64,000 nt of DNA, from NCBI GenBank assembly GCA_038373865.1, contig JAXGGA010001139.1, forward strand, positions 103,551 to 167,550. Reading direction: 5' to 3'. The notes under the pieces are model-generated. The model did no database searches and was not told where the DNA came from. It was given only the letters and a program-made list of their open reading frames with translations. Below, piece after piece: positions 1 to 11,511 of the stretch (positions within the stretch are counted from its first letter, which is position 1; each line of letters begins with the position of its first letter). Origin of the DNA: Uloborus plumipes (lineage: Eukaryota; Arthropoda; Arachnida; Araneae; Uloboridae). Both the position numbers and the translations under genes were made by a program.

Positions 1-970
1 ACTACAATATCGAGAGATTGCACATACCCTTACTTGGATGAAGTCAATCTGGACAATCCATTATCGAGCTGAAGGCGAAACACTAAACAAACACGTTGGA
101 TATACCTTCCAACTGGTAGCTAAAAATACGTTTCATACCAGTGAGAAGTTCACATTCATGCAACTAGTATCAATATGGGAAACTTTTTTGCAAAAGAAAC
201 TTGTTTCTTGCAGGAAATTGCTTGAAACCAGAAAAATCCCGAAACTTAAGTTTGGAATGTTTCTAAATATTTTTACAGTGTTATTTTTAAGCTAAATCAC
301 ATTTTTATGCTCCCTGCATAGCATTTTAAACGTTTATCTTTGTTAAAACATTCTATTTTCATGTAAATTACGGTTTAAAAAATGATTTATACCTGAAAAT
401 CGAACCTTATAACTTTTTAGTCTCACATCTTGAATTTTACCATTTTGATAATTTTTTTATTCGTATACTTTTCATAAATATTAATTTTCAATAGAATTAT
501 ATTTTGACTAAAGAGTACAATCATTTTTAAGTGTATAAAATGTTTCATTGCGCGCACAATTCCATTAATTTGTTTCGTACCTTTTACAGCAGCCATATTG
601 GATTTCGCCATTTTGACAAAAATGCTCAAGGTTTAGCGTCTGGCACTCAACGGATTCGGAATCAGCAGGTCAAATTCATATAGAAACCACCAAAAAATGT
701 CATATATGTAAAAATTTTAGGTTTGATGACATTTCAATGGACACTAGCCTGGACTAGAGTGGCAAATTCAAATACTAATGTTACACACAGTTCGGCTTCA
801 GAAACATTTTTCAAATCATATTTAGCTGCTGTGTTGATATTAATAGTATGAATATCATTCTTAGCATTTATTTTAAAGTTGGATGTTTACTAAAACAACT
901 GCCAAAATTAACTTGTATTTATTTATGGAATAAAAGATTCCTTAATTGAAAGAGAAAAGAGCATTTAGAA
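1..970. other. AT-rich stretch, nothing recognised
   Basis: There are short open frames only, and none has a recognisable motif or splice-consistent context. The first 90 bases read as a possible fragment of a helix-turn-helix-like peptide on the plus strand, but this is too short to support. Confidence 0.5.
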
Positions 971-1334
971 CAGCGTTTCCCAAGCTGCGGTACACATACT
1001 ATTGGTGCTACGTGGGTTGCCAGTTGATGGTACGCGAAGAAAATAATGATTGGGAAAAAATAAATAAATGTCATTGAAATTATTTTTGCAAAAATTCGAG
1101 AAAATAATGTGTCACAGTGAATTTATAATTCATGACATTTATGCGTGTTTCAATGGAATTTGCCTCATTGTGTAATGCGCATAAATGGTCACGCTGCGAA
1201 ATGTATGATAAGATTAAATAAATACTCTTGCAATACCAAAGTTCACGAAATACAATAAATTTTACGAAGTGGTACAATTTAACACGATGTGCAACCAAGT
1301 GGTGCGTAAGTCAAAAAAAGGTTGGGCAGCACTG
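971..1334. mobile_element. hAT-like MITE (364 bp)
   Basis: The element starts CAGCGTTTCCCAAG and ends with the imperfect complement ..GGGCAGCACTG. This resembles the CAGTGGTTCCCAA ends common in non-autonomous hAT elements. The 8 bp on either side (ATTTAGAA at 963-970 and ATTAGGAA at 1335-1342) match at 6 of 8 positions, as expected of an aged hAT target duplication. It has no coding capacity. Confidence 0.5.
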
Positions 1335-1788
1335 ATTAGGAACATTTACTTCCAGTAGCTTAGTGACAGCGCCTCTGCTTCTTTCATCTCTTCAGTGGAT
1401 CGATAACACAAGTATCGCACATGGCTGGGAATTAAACCCGAAAGTTCCACTTTGCACGTTTGGCCTATCCCCTTACCAGAACATATGCCTTGCACCACAG
1501 AGTCATCGCTCAAGAAAAATGTCTGAGGTGGACACAGTGGGCCTTGGTTCCCGTTTGATGTTGCGCTACTGAATTTTGTCTAGTGATTTTTTTTATGAAA
1601 TAGAAGATATTTTACATAACATGAAAAATAGATGATCATTCAAAAGATGTGTGAAGCCATCAGTGTGTCTGGTAATTCACCTGCGAAACTATTCCCATCT
1701 AATATTTTCGAGTTCCAATGAGAAAAATCAGAATTATTTAATAACATAGATTAGGTAGCTTTTCAGCTACTTTAATTTGCAAGTCTAA
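1335..1788. other. Unique sequence, nothing recognised
   Basis: A 69-codon open frame (1363-1572, plus) has no recognisable domain and no splice or promoter context, so it is not called as a gene. Confidence 0.4.
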
Positions 1789-3030
1789 CCCATATTGGAC
1801 CGTCATCCTATAAACAGGACAGCTGAAATAAATAGGTGTAAATAGCAAATAAAGCGACCGATTTATTTAAACTTTGTGGGAAACCATTTTGGATGAATAT
1901 GTGCATAATATGCAACCAAAAAATTGACAAATAAAGTAAAATTAAGTTGAAAACTAAATTTTAAAAATATTACTTAAAAAACATGATTTTTTTAATAATT
2001 AATTTAAAATTAAACATTAAAGTTTAAAAATTAATGTATGGAATTATTTTTAGAGTAGAAGGATAGTGCTATTGATATGAATAAAAATATTTATTTTTTA
2101 TAGATTTATATAGCGAATTATGCAGGTGTCCTAAAAACAGGTCAACAGTCCAATACCTACCCTTATTTTCAACTGATTCAAATTCCAACATGGAATGTTG
2201 CCCCTAGCACGGTTGAGTGGTTATATTTTAAAAAAGGGTGTCATCTTGACTTCCAAAGTGCATCATGGAAGCATTTCTGCTTTTTCTGATACTATTTTAT
2301 TTTCAAAAATCTGATAAGAAAGGGTAAAAAATTAAAAAAAAAAAATGCAACTAAAAAAAAGAAAGAAAGAAATCCCCACCACAAAATATAACAAAACAAG
2401 GTCAAGTGGGTGGAGTTTTCCAGTGGAAGGGCTGTCGATTGATTTACAGACTTCCCTCATGGTGTTATTTTGTACATCTAAAGATTTACATTACACCTGT
2501 TCTCTTTGGGGGGAACCATTCTAATTTTCAGAATTCCTCTTAGATTGGAGTGTATCATTTGCTGTTTATTCAGGGCCGCCATTACAGGTTTTTCCATGGG
2601 GGTGGGGGTGGGGGTCTCAAAGGGTGCAAAAACAATGCAATTTCATCGGAAAACTACAAAAACCACGCCCACTTATATGTAAATACATTGATTTCTCAAA
2701 GCCAGAGGGGGGTCAATTGACCCCCCTGACCCCCCTAAATGACGGGCCTGTGTTTAGGTTGCTTTATATGCCGAAAATGCAATGTTGGACATCGTTTGGA
2801 CTGCTTTCTAAAGTTTCACTCTTAATTATTGTTCCAGGGTAGTAAGTTAAAATTTTGAAATTTAGATAGCGTATTGGACCGTTGTCCTATTTATAGGACA
2901 GCCTGTATTTAAAAAAATAAAATAATAATTTCAAACTTTTTGTTTTATATGTCTAGGCACCTCTTAGTTATAACATAAATGTAATTTTATATTTTTTTGA
3001 TGACACGTTCTATAAGTGGTCCAATATGGG
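1789..3030. mobile_element. TIR element with 4-bp CTAA duplication
   Basis: A perfect 13-bp terminal inverted repeat CCCATATTGGACC begins at 1789, and its complement ends at 3030. CTAA directly flanks both ends (1785-1788 and 3031-3034). A related internal motif, TTGGACCGT followed by a TCCTAT..ATAGGACA dyad, occurs near 1796 and again near 2874, with a looser inverted copy near 2112-2145. No transposase is visible, so the element is non-autonomous. A CCC start with a TTAA-like target points to piggyBac-type mobilisation, but that is inference. A hAT-like MITE (2571-2750) is nested inside and is therefore younger. Confidence 0.65.
2571..2750. mobile_element. hAT-like MITE, nested copy (180 bp)
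   Basis: It starts CAGGGCCGCCATTACAGG and ends ..CTAAATGACGGGCCTG, forming imperfect inverted ends. The flanking octamers TGTTTATT (2563-2570) and TGTTTAGG (2751-2758) match at 6 of 8 positions. A second copy in opposite orientation at 56,280-56,454 shares the interior and has a perfect 8-bp duplication, which secures the ends of the family. The interior has G-rich and C-rich runs and no coding capacity. Confidence 0.7.
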
Positions 3031-4980
3031 CTAATGTGTAGCATTATTTGTTATTGAAATCAACAGTTCCTCTGTTTTCGACGGTTGGAATTTGAAAATA
3101 AAATACAAAATTATTTATCTACCTTTTGCCTTGTAGTAATGGAACTTCTAATCTTATCGAAGTTTTTAACAACAGTTACGGCATCAAAAAATTGATTAAA
3201 TAGTTTTCCGTCAAGAATTTATAGAAATTCTTAGATGGAAAAGTGCTGCAGAGTTATATTTGATGAAACTGTGATGCTCAATGAAAGAAGATAATCCGAC
3301 GCTTCCTAATGGCTTTTAGATGTATATCCTTCTCATTTCCTAATGGCTTTTAGGTTCTGACAGAACATTAAGACAACTGATTTGTACTGTGATAGTCCAT
3401 GATAAAAACCCAGCAAATTCCAAATGTCTAATTGGAGGTTTTCAAGGCTTCTTCCGAGTTTATAAAAGTTCCCAAAACTTAATTTATAGAAAAAGGCTAG
3501 TGCAAGTTTGGTCGGAAAAGTTTATGGCCATAGAGGTTTACATTCTAAATTAATCTAACTGCATCATTTTTTTTTCAAGTAAAGAAATCAGTTTCTCTTC
3601 CAAAGAATTAGACATTTTTTATGGAGAACCTTAGAGCTTTAGAAAACTTTGTCATAGCAGAGCGTTAACGCAGTAATTCGTGCATACAAGAGCTGTTAGA
3701 TTAGTGTCTGGACTTTTTTTTAATGTAAAAACCTGATATGAACCAAGCCCGCGTGCATGAACCTTTGTGCGCATGCGTGAAACTTTTCCCATCTATCAAT
3801 GACGTCAGCTGCTACGTCAAATTTTGCTAAAATCTGAGAGACAGCAGAGACAAGTAGCTTTGCACGTTTCTCACACTTGATTTAGATCAAAAGTCTCCTT
3901 ACTCTCTTGATTTTACCCTTTGAGACTTTTATCTGTTTCCCAAATTCATAGGGCTGTTGTACATTGTTCTACGTCTTTGGGGGAAAAGTATAGCATGAGA
4001 ATACATTTCTTTAACGCTTTCCTCAAAATCTCAGTTGGTAGCTACTTTCCAACTTGAAAACGTTGATCATCATCAAATCACTTAGAATCAGGTACAATTT
4101 GCTTCCAAACAAAAGTTTTTTTTTAATTTATTTATGCATTAATTTGATTTTGAATGTGTGCTCCTCACAGACAGTTTCAATTGATTTGTTGTCTCTTTAA
4201 ACTCTGTGTGTTTATTATTTCCAAAGCTGTAAAACTTTTACCGGTTTCCTTCTGCAAATGGGCTTTTTTCTCTTTTAGCGTCCTTCAGAGCTTTTTTACT
4301 TATTTTAGGTTATTTGTGCAGGAAATAATGGGCTTATAATGGAAGCTTTTATATGTTTAAAAAGAGGAAGTGTACTTGAGTTGTCTTGTTCTAAATCGAA
4401 GAAACAGTCTCCCTTGTTGTCGAGATCTTAGATGTTGACGCCGCTTCTTCAACTGCATTATTTGAAATCAGCGAAGCAGAATGAACTTCTGGGATTCATT
4501 TACTCAAACTTCTTTCTCTGGAATAAACAAGCCACTTTTGCTTAACTCCTAAACAAACTTTACTGAAGGAAGTTCTTCGGACAAAAGATGTGTTTTGGTT
4601 TTTGATTTTATTATTTTGCACTATAGGTTTATTAATGGGCAATTACGTGCAAGTGTATTGAGAAGCGTTGGAAAAATCAAGTTGCAGCAATGAGTCTGTT
4701 TTGCATATCTTTTGGTTTAAAAATGTTAGAAATTTATTATTTATACTATTTTTTTGTCAAGAATGTAGTATTTTTAGTTTTGGCAGCACTTTGGAAATAG
4801 AATATTAACCTTTTGGTGAAGCAAATGATCAATCTTTCAACGTTGGTAAGTTCCATTTTTTCTTTAGATAACTGTTTTAAAGGAAGAATATTGATTACTG
4901 CACTTTAATTCAATATTGTGAATTGCTAAAACGAATGTTTTCACTTAAATTAAGTGATTTATGTAAACTTCAAAAATGCA
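3031..4980. other. AT-rich stretch, nothing recognised
   Basis: No conserved coding, RNA or repeat structure was identified. A duplicated phrase around CCTAATGGCTTTTAG (near 3306 and 3338) is a local direct repeat. Confidence 0.4.
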
Positions 4981-4984
4981 CATT

Positions 4985-6726
4985 TCTATGTAACATAAGT
5001 AACCAAAAACATGTTAAAGGTCATGATGTGCATAATGAAAGGGCAATGCAATATTAACAATGCTATATTTTCTATCTTATAAGTGTGTATTAAGCAAATA
5101 GTTAAAGTTTTTCTTAAAATAATATTTATTTAATTTTTTGTGCTACAATCAAAACGTGTAACGTCAGTTACCGACATATGCAGGTAATATAAGTTACCTA
5201 AGTAGAACTTAAATACTTGTGTTTATAAAGAAAGTAAATTGTGAAGTAAACCTATGTTGTTAGTAGAAGGGGGTAATTCATTCAAGAATTCTTTTAACTG
5301 TACTGTATTTACTTAATTTAAATTAATTGTATTTATTAAAATGTCTCTATTTGTTAATAAGATTACAATACAACTCTATTGTAAATAACATGTTTTTTTT
5401 TAGCTTTTAAGATACTATCTCAAAACAATATCACTGCATTCGGAATATTTATCATGTAATTTACTATAAATTATTCAAAAGTTACTTCGAAAAGTTTTAA
5501 AATATGTTTTGGAAAAAAACAAATATTTCATCTCTTACAGGTGATATATATTTTGTTCTGCATTAAAATGCCACTGAACTATGCAGAAAAGATGCGCTGT
5601 AAAAGGGGTATGAGAAAAGTCATGTAACTACTAAAGATTTAGTTTCAATTCTAGTCACTCATGTTGTCCACAAAAATCATCATGTTCTTAAAACAAGCAG
5701 ATGCTCAGAAGTTGCGACTTGGCTTAAGTTTTTCTCTGCAGAAAGACGCGCTGTAAAAGGGGAAATGTGAAAAATCATGTGGATATTACAGATTTCTAAA
5801 TGAAAGTCACTATTGATGGTATTGAAATATATTAGAAAAAGCAAAATTTATCAAAACTATTTTCTGAGGATCCGCGCATTGACAATAACCATTTAAGAAC
5901 TAGAAATGGACAAACTGTGGGGTTTCGTTTAGTTAAGTATCTCAAGGAACAAGAAGAAAAAACAGAGATAAAAGCTGGTGAATGGTGTGATGAAGTATGA
6001 AAATACATTGTATCCTTGGTTGTGATGATTATTGAAGAAAACGAGTGCAAAGTAAAAGTAATGGATGCTGTTGGAATCTATTATAAATGGCCAGAAACGA
6101 CATATGAAATTAATTATAAGAAAGAAAACGTGAGTCGAAAAATTGAACTACCTGAACTTGTTAATAACAGCGACCAGTATGCATTCAAAAATCTTACGTT
6201 ATGTAGAAGTTTTGATTGGTCGTTGTTTTTGGTATTAATTTTTTATAAATTTCATTCAAAATTGTTAATTCTCAATATTTTGATGTAAACAGAGCTGTAA
6301 TTGTCATTCATTAATTTGTGTAATAAAGATGTGTTTGTAAGTTACCCAGTTAAAAATTCCCATAATTCTCAATTTTTTAAAAAAAGTTTTTAAATTTATG
6401 AAAATCAATTTCTAAACATTATAAGGATCTGATAAATTATACTTCAAACAAGAAAACAGCTGTAACAGAGCAGAAATTTGCCGTAGAATAGATTTTCATA
6501 TTATGCCTTTCCCTTTTTGTGTAACGTAAGTTACTGCCTTATTTTTGACTGCTGAATTTTGTAAAATTTCAATGAAGCGAATATTTTTGCACTTTAATTT
6601 TGCTTTTGCCTATCATTTTCATAGAATGCTTTTATACAAGATTTGTATAACAATATTTGTCTGTACTGAGGTGCTAAATGCCTATGAGTTGGTCGAAATG
6701 TAACGTAAGTTACCGTGGAATTGCCC
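4985..6726 (+). mobile_element. Decayed coding transposon with GTAACGTAAGTTAC repeats
   Basis: Near-palindromic 14-15 bp motifs of the type GTAACGTAAGTTAC lie in two pairs: 4990-5004 and 5158-5172 on the left, 6521-6535 and 6700-6714 on the right. A broken coding region lies between the pairs. The right end, read inward, starts GGGCAATTCCACGGTAAC and resembles the ends of the element at 19,787-20,408. The left end is uncertain. The layout (clustered subterminal motifs around a gene) is that of a DNA transposon with transposase-binding subterminal repeats. I could not assign a superfamily. Confidence 0.5.
5568..6288 (+). pseudogene. Broken transposon-type protein gene
   Basis: From an ATG at 5568 the peptide begins M-P-L and contains AEKMRCKR, a basic head resembling the 'AEKxRRYRER' starts of invertebrate transposon-associated proteins of unknown function. 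A stop follows at once. The AEK..CKRG block is duplicated about 150 bp downstream (near 5738). Further on, broken frames read YLKEQEEK, AGEWC and then an open stretch from 6016 with CKVKVMDAVG and YYKWPE. This is like the C-terminal half of such proteins, in which a glycine- and tryptophan-containing beta-rich module ends in 'KWPE'. Family assignment is from memory of the pattern and is tentative. Several stops make the locus non-functional. Confidence 0.4.
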
Positions 6727-7531
6727 ATATGTATTGATGCATTAAAAGAATGACAAATTGCTTGATTTAAATTAGTACACACATAGATGAAAACAAAGTG
6801 ATTAAACAGGAAAAAAACATAATTAACTTTGAAAAGTATGCTAATCTGACCTCATGCAAAATATGACCTAATTTTACCCACATGTTTTTTTTTTACCTTA
6901 AAAATTATACTTTTTGCTGCTTTCACTTAAAATTTTTAGAAAATGGTGCATGCAAATGTGCTCTATGTAATAGACAAAAATGTTTGCTTGTACTTTCATT
7001 TAATTTTCTTTAAATCAAAAGTGTTTATGGCTCGTTCAAGTTTCTATTTAAGAAAACATTAAAATACAATCTGTAACTTACAAAGTACAAGTTGCAGCTT
7101 ACTTTGCATATAAAATTATGCTTGGTGACAATCGTCATTGGTGTCATAACTGGCATATGACATTACCAATTCATCATAATTGTATGTCACAACCAATTCA
7201 TCATTGTCGTTACAAAACTGGCAGTTTAGGGAAAAAAAATTGCATTTTATTCAGTGATTTTTCAAACAAAAAACAAAAAAATTGACCGATTAAACCTCAC
7301 CTTTTCCAATGGTTTACTTTAATGGTATTGTTTTTCAGTATTTGCTTGTCAGGGGCACATTTTCAGCCTTTATTAAAACGAACAATTATTTCTGAAATTC
7401 ATTGAAATAAAAACTATAAAAATTTTCAAATAGTTTTTTTTTAATTATTGTTATTGTTTGGTTCAATTTTTCATTAGTACTTTTTTTTTTCAAATGCATT
7501 TTCCGTAAGGCAAAATATTATTATTTGTTAG
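6727..7531. other. AT-rich stretch, nothing recognised
   Basis: No supported feature. A local direct repeat of CAATTCATCAT occurs near 7168-7205. Confidence 0.4.
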
Positions 7532-7533
7532 TA

Positions 7534-7717
7534 CTGTCGGTCAGCTTAAACGAATACTGTCGGTTCTAAGAAATATTATTCAATTAAGCAGTGTATTCGT
7601 TTAAGCGGGAATCTTTAACGCTGCGTCTATAGCAAGAGAAATATTCGGTTCCAAAATATTTTATTCGTATAACCGGGGTATTTGTTTATCCGTTACCCGA
7701 TTAAGCGGGGACGACAG
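7534..7717. mobile_element. Small TA-flanked MITE (pogo/mariner type)
   Basis: The ends CTGTCGGTC and GACGACAG are imperfect inverted repeats flanked by TA (7532-7533 and 7718-7719). An internal ATACTGTCGG copy and paired TTAAGCGGG/GCTTAAACG motifs repeat the terminal sequence. The size (184 bp) and TA target fit a non-autonomous Tc1/mariner/pogo element. There is no coding capacity. Confidence 0.5.
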
Positions 7718-8326
7718 TATTCAAATTAATTTTCTAAGCGCAATTTTTTAAATTTTCGTTAGAATGATCTGTATACAGATAATTATTGTTTTTAATTCAT
7801 TTTCAGATGAGTATTTAGTATGCCTAAGCTATTTTTGATGCTCAAATAACATTCAAAATTAGTAAATTTTTGTTTAGCAAATAGTGAATGTTACTATTTA
7901 TTTGGATAATATTTAACAACCCAACCCATCATAGCATTTATTTTTTTCAAATAAAGTTTAACAGTGTTGAGCACAGATGCTAATTTCACACTTAATTCAT
8001 TATACGCGTTTTTTTCTATCGGTTCTTTAGCTATAGACTTACTGCAATATCTTTAGTGAAACAGCAGGTTCCCCACTTCCTATAAACTATTAAAGAAATC
8101 CACAACTCCTGATCTAGTAAGTCTTAATGGAGAATTTGCTGCCAGCCATAGAGCATTCGAGGACATGGAAGTGTACATTCAATATTGTGCTCAAATAAGT
8201 TGCGAAAAAATATTACATCGTTACAGCAATCATTGTTAAAATTAATTGTAATTTTATTTGCGAATCCATATGTCAGCAATGCGAAAACCAGCATTTTCTC
8301 ATACGCTTCAATGCAAATTGCTGTCC
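7718..8326. other. AT-rich stretch, nothing recognised
   Basis: No supported feature. Confidence 0.4.
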
Positions 8327-8328
8327 AT

Positions 8329-8478
8329 ATATCTGTACCTCAGAACCAGACTAACGTAAGTCCATTTTTGTCATTTTTCAGTAGAGGGGAAAAACGATGT
8401 ATTCGACAATCGTTTTTCCCCTCTACTGAAAAATGACGAAAATGGTCTTACGTTAGTCTGGTTCTGAGGTACAGATAT
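8329..8478. repeat. 150-bp near-perfect hairpin
   Basis: The left arm runs from ATCTGTACCTCAGAACCAG to AGAGGGGAAAAACGAT. It is followed by a loop of about 10 nt (GTATTCGACA) and an almost perfect complement returning to CTGGTTCTGAGGTACAGAT. Only a few mismatches are seen over about 70 bp per arm. It could be a young foldback insertion or a template for a hairpin RNA. No flanking duplication is evident. Confidence 0.85.
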
Positions 8479-9380
8479 GTAGATAATGTAGATGTTCTTT
8501 TTTCGGAGGAATTCTTATTTCTTACTGGGGAATAGATTTTTTGTCATCCTCCATAGTTTTGCACACAAATGCATTAGTCATATGGCTGTTAGTTGCTTTA
8601 ATACTGGATACATAGATTACTTTTCAAAACTTACAATAAATAACTCAAAGATCAAACGTCGTGCGTGACTTACACTTGCAAAAAACTCTGAAAAACTTCG
8701 TCGATTACCCCGTAAACAACAGAATCAAATGAAACTGCAATTGGAAATCGATAATGTTGACAGTAATGCGTTGTGAGTGAAGACTTAGTGACCTCCAGAG
8801 GAGAGAATGTCCAGACAAGAGTGACAAATTCGGTAGCTATGGTTTCTGTCAAGAGGGAATACACAGAGGTGACAGGCTGAAATGGCTCTGCAGTAATTAT
8901 TATTATGTTAGCATGTGCATGTTTTATTAGCTGTTGAGCTCACGGAGATTAATAGAGCATCATGTTATGGGGTTTAGTATGATGATGATGTTTCTCGTTT
9001 CAAGCTGATGCAAAAATTAAAAAAGAAAAGTACCTTTCACTAACGAAATGATACACATGGATCTATTTTTTAAAATACATTTCAAGTGGCAAAAAACGTT
9101 GGTTTTTAGTGAATTCATCTGGTCATGCCTCTTCACACTCCAATCATAATAAGGGAGATTTCTTGAAAAACTTGAATATTTTGAAATCTTTATTTTTTTC
9201 ACTCCGCAATGTTATCACATGTAAAGCATATTAGGTTCAGTCTCAATTAAAATGCACTAAGTAATCCAAAACTTGGTTTCTTTTAGTCGCTTATTTTTTA
9301 TTGAAGTGAGCGCACACCTTTTAAAGTTTCTACAATTTTTACAATTAGGGAACACCAATTGATTAAGAAGTAGAAAACAT
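8479..9380. other. AT-rich stretch, nothing recognised
   Basis: No supported gene. Short open frames on both strands lack motifs. Confidence 0.4.
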
Positions 9381-9391
9381 TATTAGACTGC

Positions 9392-11500
9392 ACCGACTTC
9401 AGTTCTACTTGAACCACGGTGGCCATATCTCTGAGAGACAGGCTGGTTTCAGACGTAGCTATAATACAACCGAACAAAGTGTTCGACTTTCGCAACATAT
9501 AAAGGATGATTTTCAGAGGAAACAAAGTACGCTTGCTGTCTTTGTCGATTTTAAATCGGCATTTGACCGCATTTGGAGAAAAAAGCTGCTTAGGTAGCTT
9601 CTTCATATAGGAGTGCATGGAAATCTTTTTAAATGGATTAGTGATTTTCTTTCACAAAGATTCCTCAACATTAAATATGGTAACTCTTGTTCAGGTTTTG
9701 GTCAAACCAGGCAGGGCCTTCCTCAGGGCTCGGTTCTGAGTCCTGTTCTCTTTAATGTCATGGTTAATGACCTTTTGAGTTTTATTAAAGGGACTGTTCC
9801 AGAGATAGAGTCACTGTTGTATGCTGATGATCTTGTTATCTAGTCTACTGGCTCTGACATCCCTATGTTGGAGAAACCACTAAATGTGGCTTTGGAGCCC
9901 TGGAAACCAAGACCCTGGACAATGAATTCAAAGTTAACCCGGAAAAGACAAATTTCGAACTTTCACCCTTAGTACCAAAACGTTTGATGTTAATTTGGTG
10001 TACAACAACAATGCTTTGGATCGAACTGATTGTGCTACCTACCTGTGCATAACTCTTGGCACTAGACTAACTTGGAATTTAACAAATTGACTGATAAAGT
10101 GGTAGGTCGCCTTAGTCTTCTAAAACGTATAGCTGGAATTAAGTGGGGGTCCTCTCAAAGTGTTCTTTCGTCCACATTTACATCTTACATTAAACCTGTG
10201 TTGGAGTATGGCTCAGAGGTTCTTGTCACTGCCTCAGATAGCGCACTTTCAAAACTCGACCTGGTTCAAAATGGGCCTGGTTGGCACTGAGACTCATCAC
10301 TGGAGCTGCAATGTCAACACTGCTATGCAGCTTCAGACAGAAATTTATAATTTATCTGACAGAAGAATCAATGCTGCTCTTTCTCTTGATGAGAGATTGC
10401 TGAGAAAGGAGCATTTCTGGCCGTATTATATTCTTCCTCATACAAGACTTAAATCTCAACACTCCTTTCTTTTGGAGTGCTAAAAACTTGTCGAGGCCTT
10501 TAAGGTCTCCAACTCTAGACTGTGCATTTACAGACCTTCTATTTTTCCTGGCCTTTTGAAATATGCTAATGCCATATTTGATTTGTTACAGCCTGTCCTG
10601 AAGTCAGACTCTCACCAGACTGAATTGTATTCCATTGCCTTGGCCACTGTACACAAGAGACACCCTGATCGGGAATGGTTACAGGTTTATACTGACGGTT
10701 CAGCCACTCCTTCTGTTGGTAGAGCTGGTGCCGGCGTTTACTCCAAATTTTTTTAGTCTTCAAGAACCTCTTGACACTTGGGCGGATAATTTTGATGGGG
10801 AGATGAATGCAATATTTATGGCCATCAGAGCAATTGGTGAACCAGCTGTACAAAATATTGTTATCTTTGTTGATTCTCAGGCTGCGATTCATGCCATTTC
10901 AGAGTATAATTTATACCCCTCTCAACTTGGTCTTGAGTGCAAACAGCGCATTGACTCTCTTTTGCGTTCCGGAAGAAAGGTCTTTCAGTGGATTCCTGCC
11001 CATTGTGGCAGACCCCCTTGTGGGAACGAAAGGGCAGACACCTGGGCCAAAGAGGCTGCAGCTGTGGGTCCATCTCCACAACGGGTTCCTCTTAGAAACG
11101 CAAGGCGAATTATTGCCGGCAAGATCTGGCATGGTTCAGTTTTTGCTTTCAAGAACATGGCTGAAGGAAAATCCTGGTCTTGCCTTCTGGATAAGGAGCA
11201 GCGCTCTCATCTCTCCCTCCTTCCCAGGGCAGAAGGAGTTGCCTCTTTTAGGACTCTCACTGATCATGACTATTTGCAGGCCCATTTGCACAAAATCAAC
11301 CTAGCCAGTTCACCCGATTGCATGCTTTGCAACACCTCTCTAATGGCAGGGAAGCATCTTTTTAGCTGTCCCTCTCTTTTTGACATTTATTCCAATGACT
11401 ACTTTCAGGCCCTCACACCTTCTAAGGCCACTTCATTTTTATACTGGACTGCAAGACGTTTTATGTTTAAAAGAACAATGGCGGGCGTAATTAAAAAAAA
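9392..11500 (+). mobile_element. 5'-truncated non-LTR retrotransposon (LINE) with RNase H
   Basis: The insertion is bounded by a perfect 11-bp target duplication TATTAGACTGC (9381-9391 and 11,501-11,511). The 3' copy directly follows a run of eight A. This marks target-primed reverse transcription with 5' truncation inside the reverse transcriptase domain. The remaining 2.1 kb encodes the rest of RT, an RNase H domain and a C-terminal region. The C-terminal RNase H suggests an I/Ingi-like group rather than a classical Jockey element, but the clade is inferred. Confidence 0.85.
9398..11500 (+). pseudogene. LINE ORF2 remnant: reverse transcriptase + RNase H
   Basis: The RT motifs are clear: FVDFKSAFDRIW (motif A), GLPQGSVLSPVLFN (motif B) and YADDLVI (motif C). 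The first RT block is interrupted by an in-frame TAG at 9595-9597 and the second ends in a TAG at 9841-9843. Frameshifts follow. RNase H is recognisable as VYTDGSATP (from about 10,690), then in another frame GEMNAI, FVDSQAAIHA and WIPAHCG..GNERADTWAKEAA, which supply the D-E-D-H-D type catalytic set. A downstream cysteine cluster (CMLC..H..SC, about 11,320-11,370) fits the C-terminal zinc-like region of such elements. With at least two stops and several frameshifts it cannot encode an active protein. The apparent open frame past 11,500 runs into host flank and is not element coding sequence. Confidence 0.85.
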
Positions 11501-11511
11501 TATTAGACTGC

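Noticed and set aside
10807..11304. 165-codon plus-strand frame
   Set aside because: Shadow of the LINE RNase H frame; no domain in this frame.
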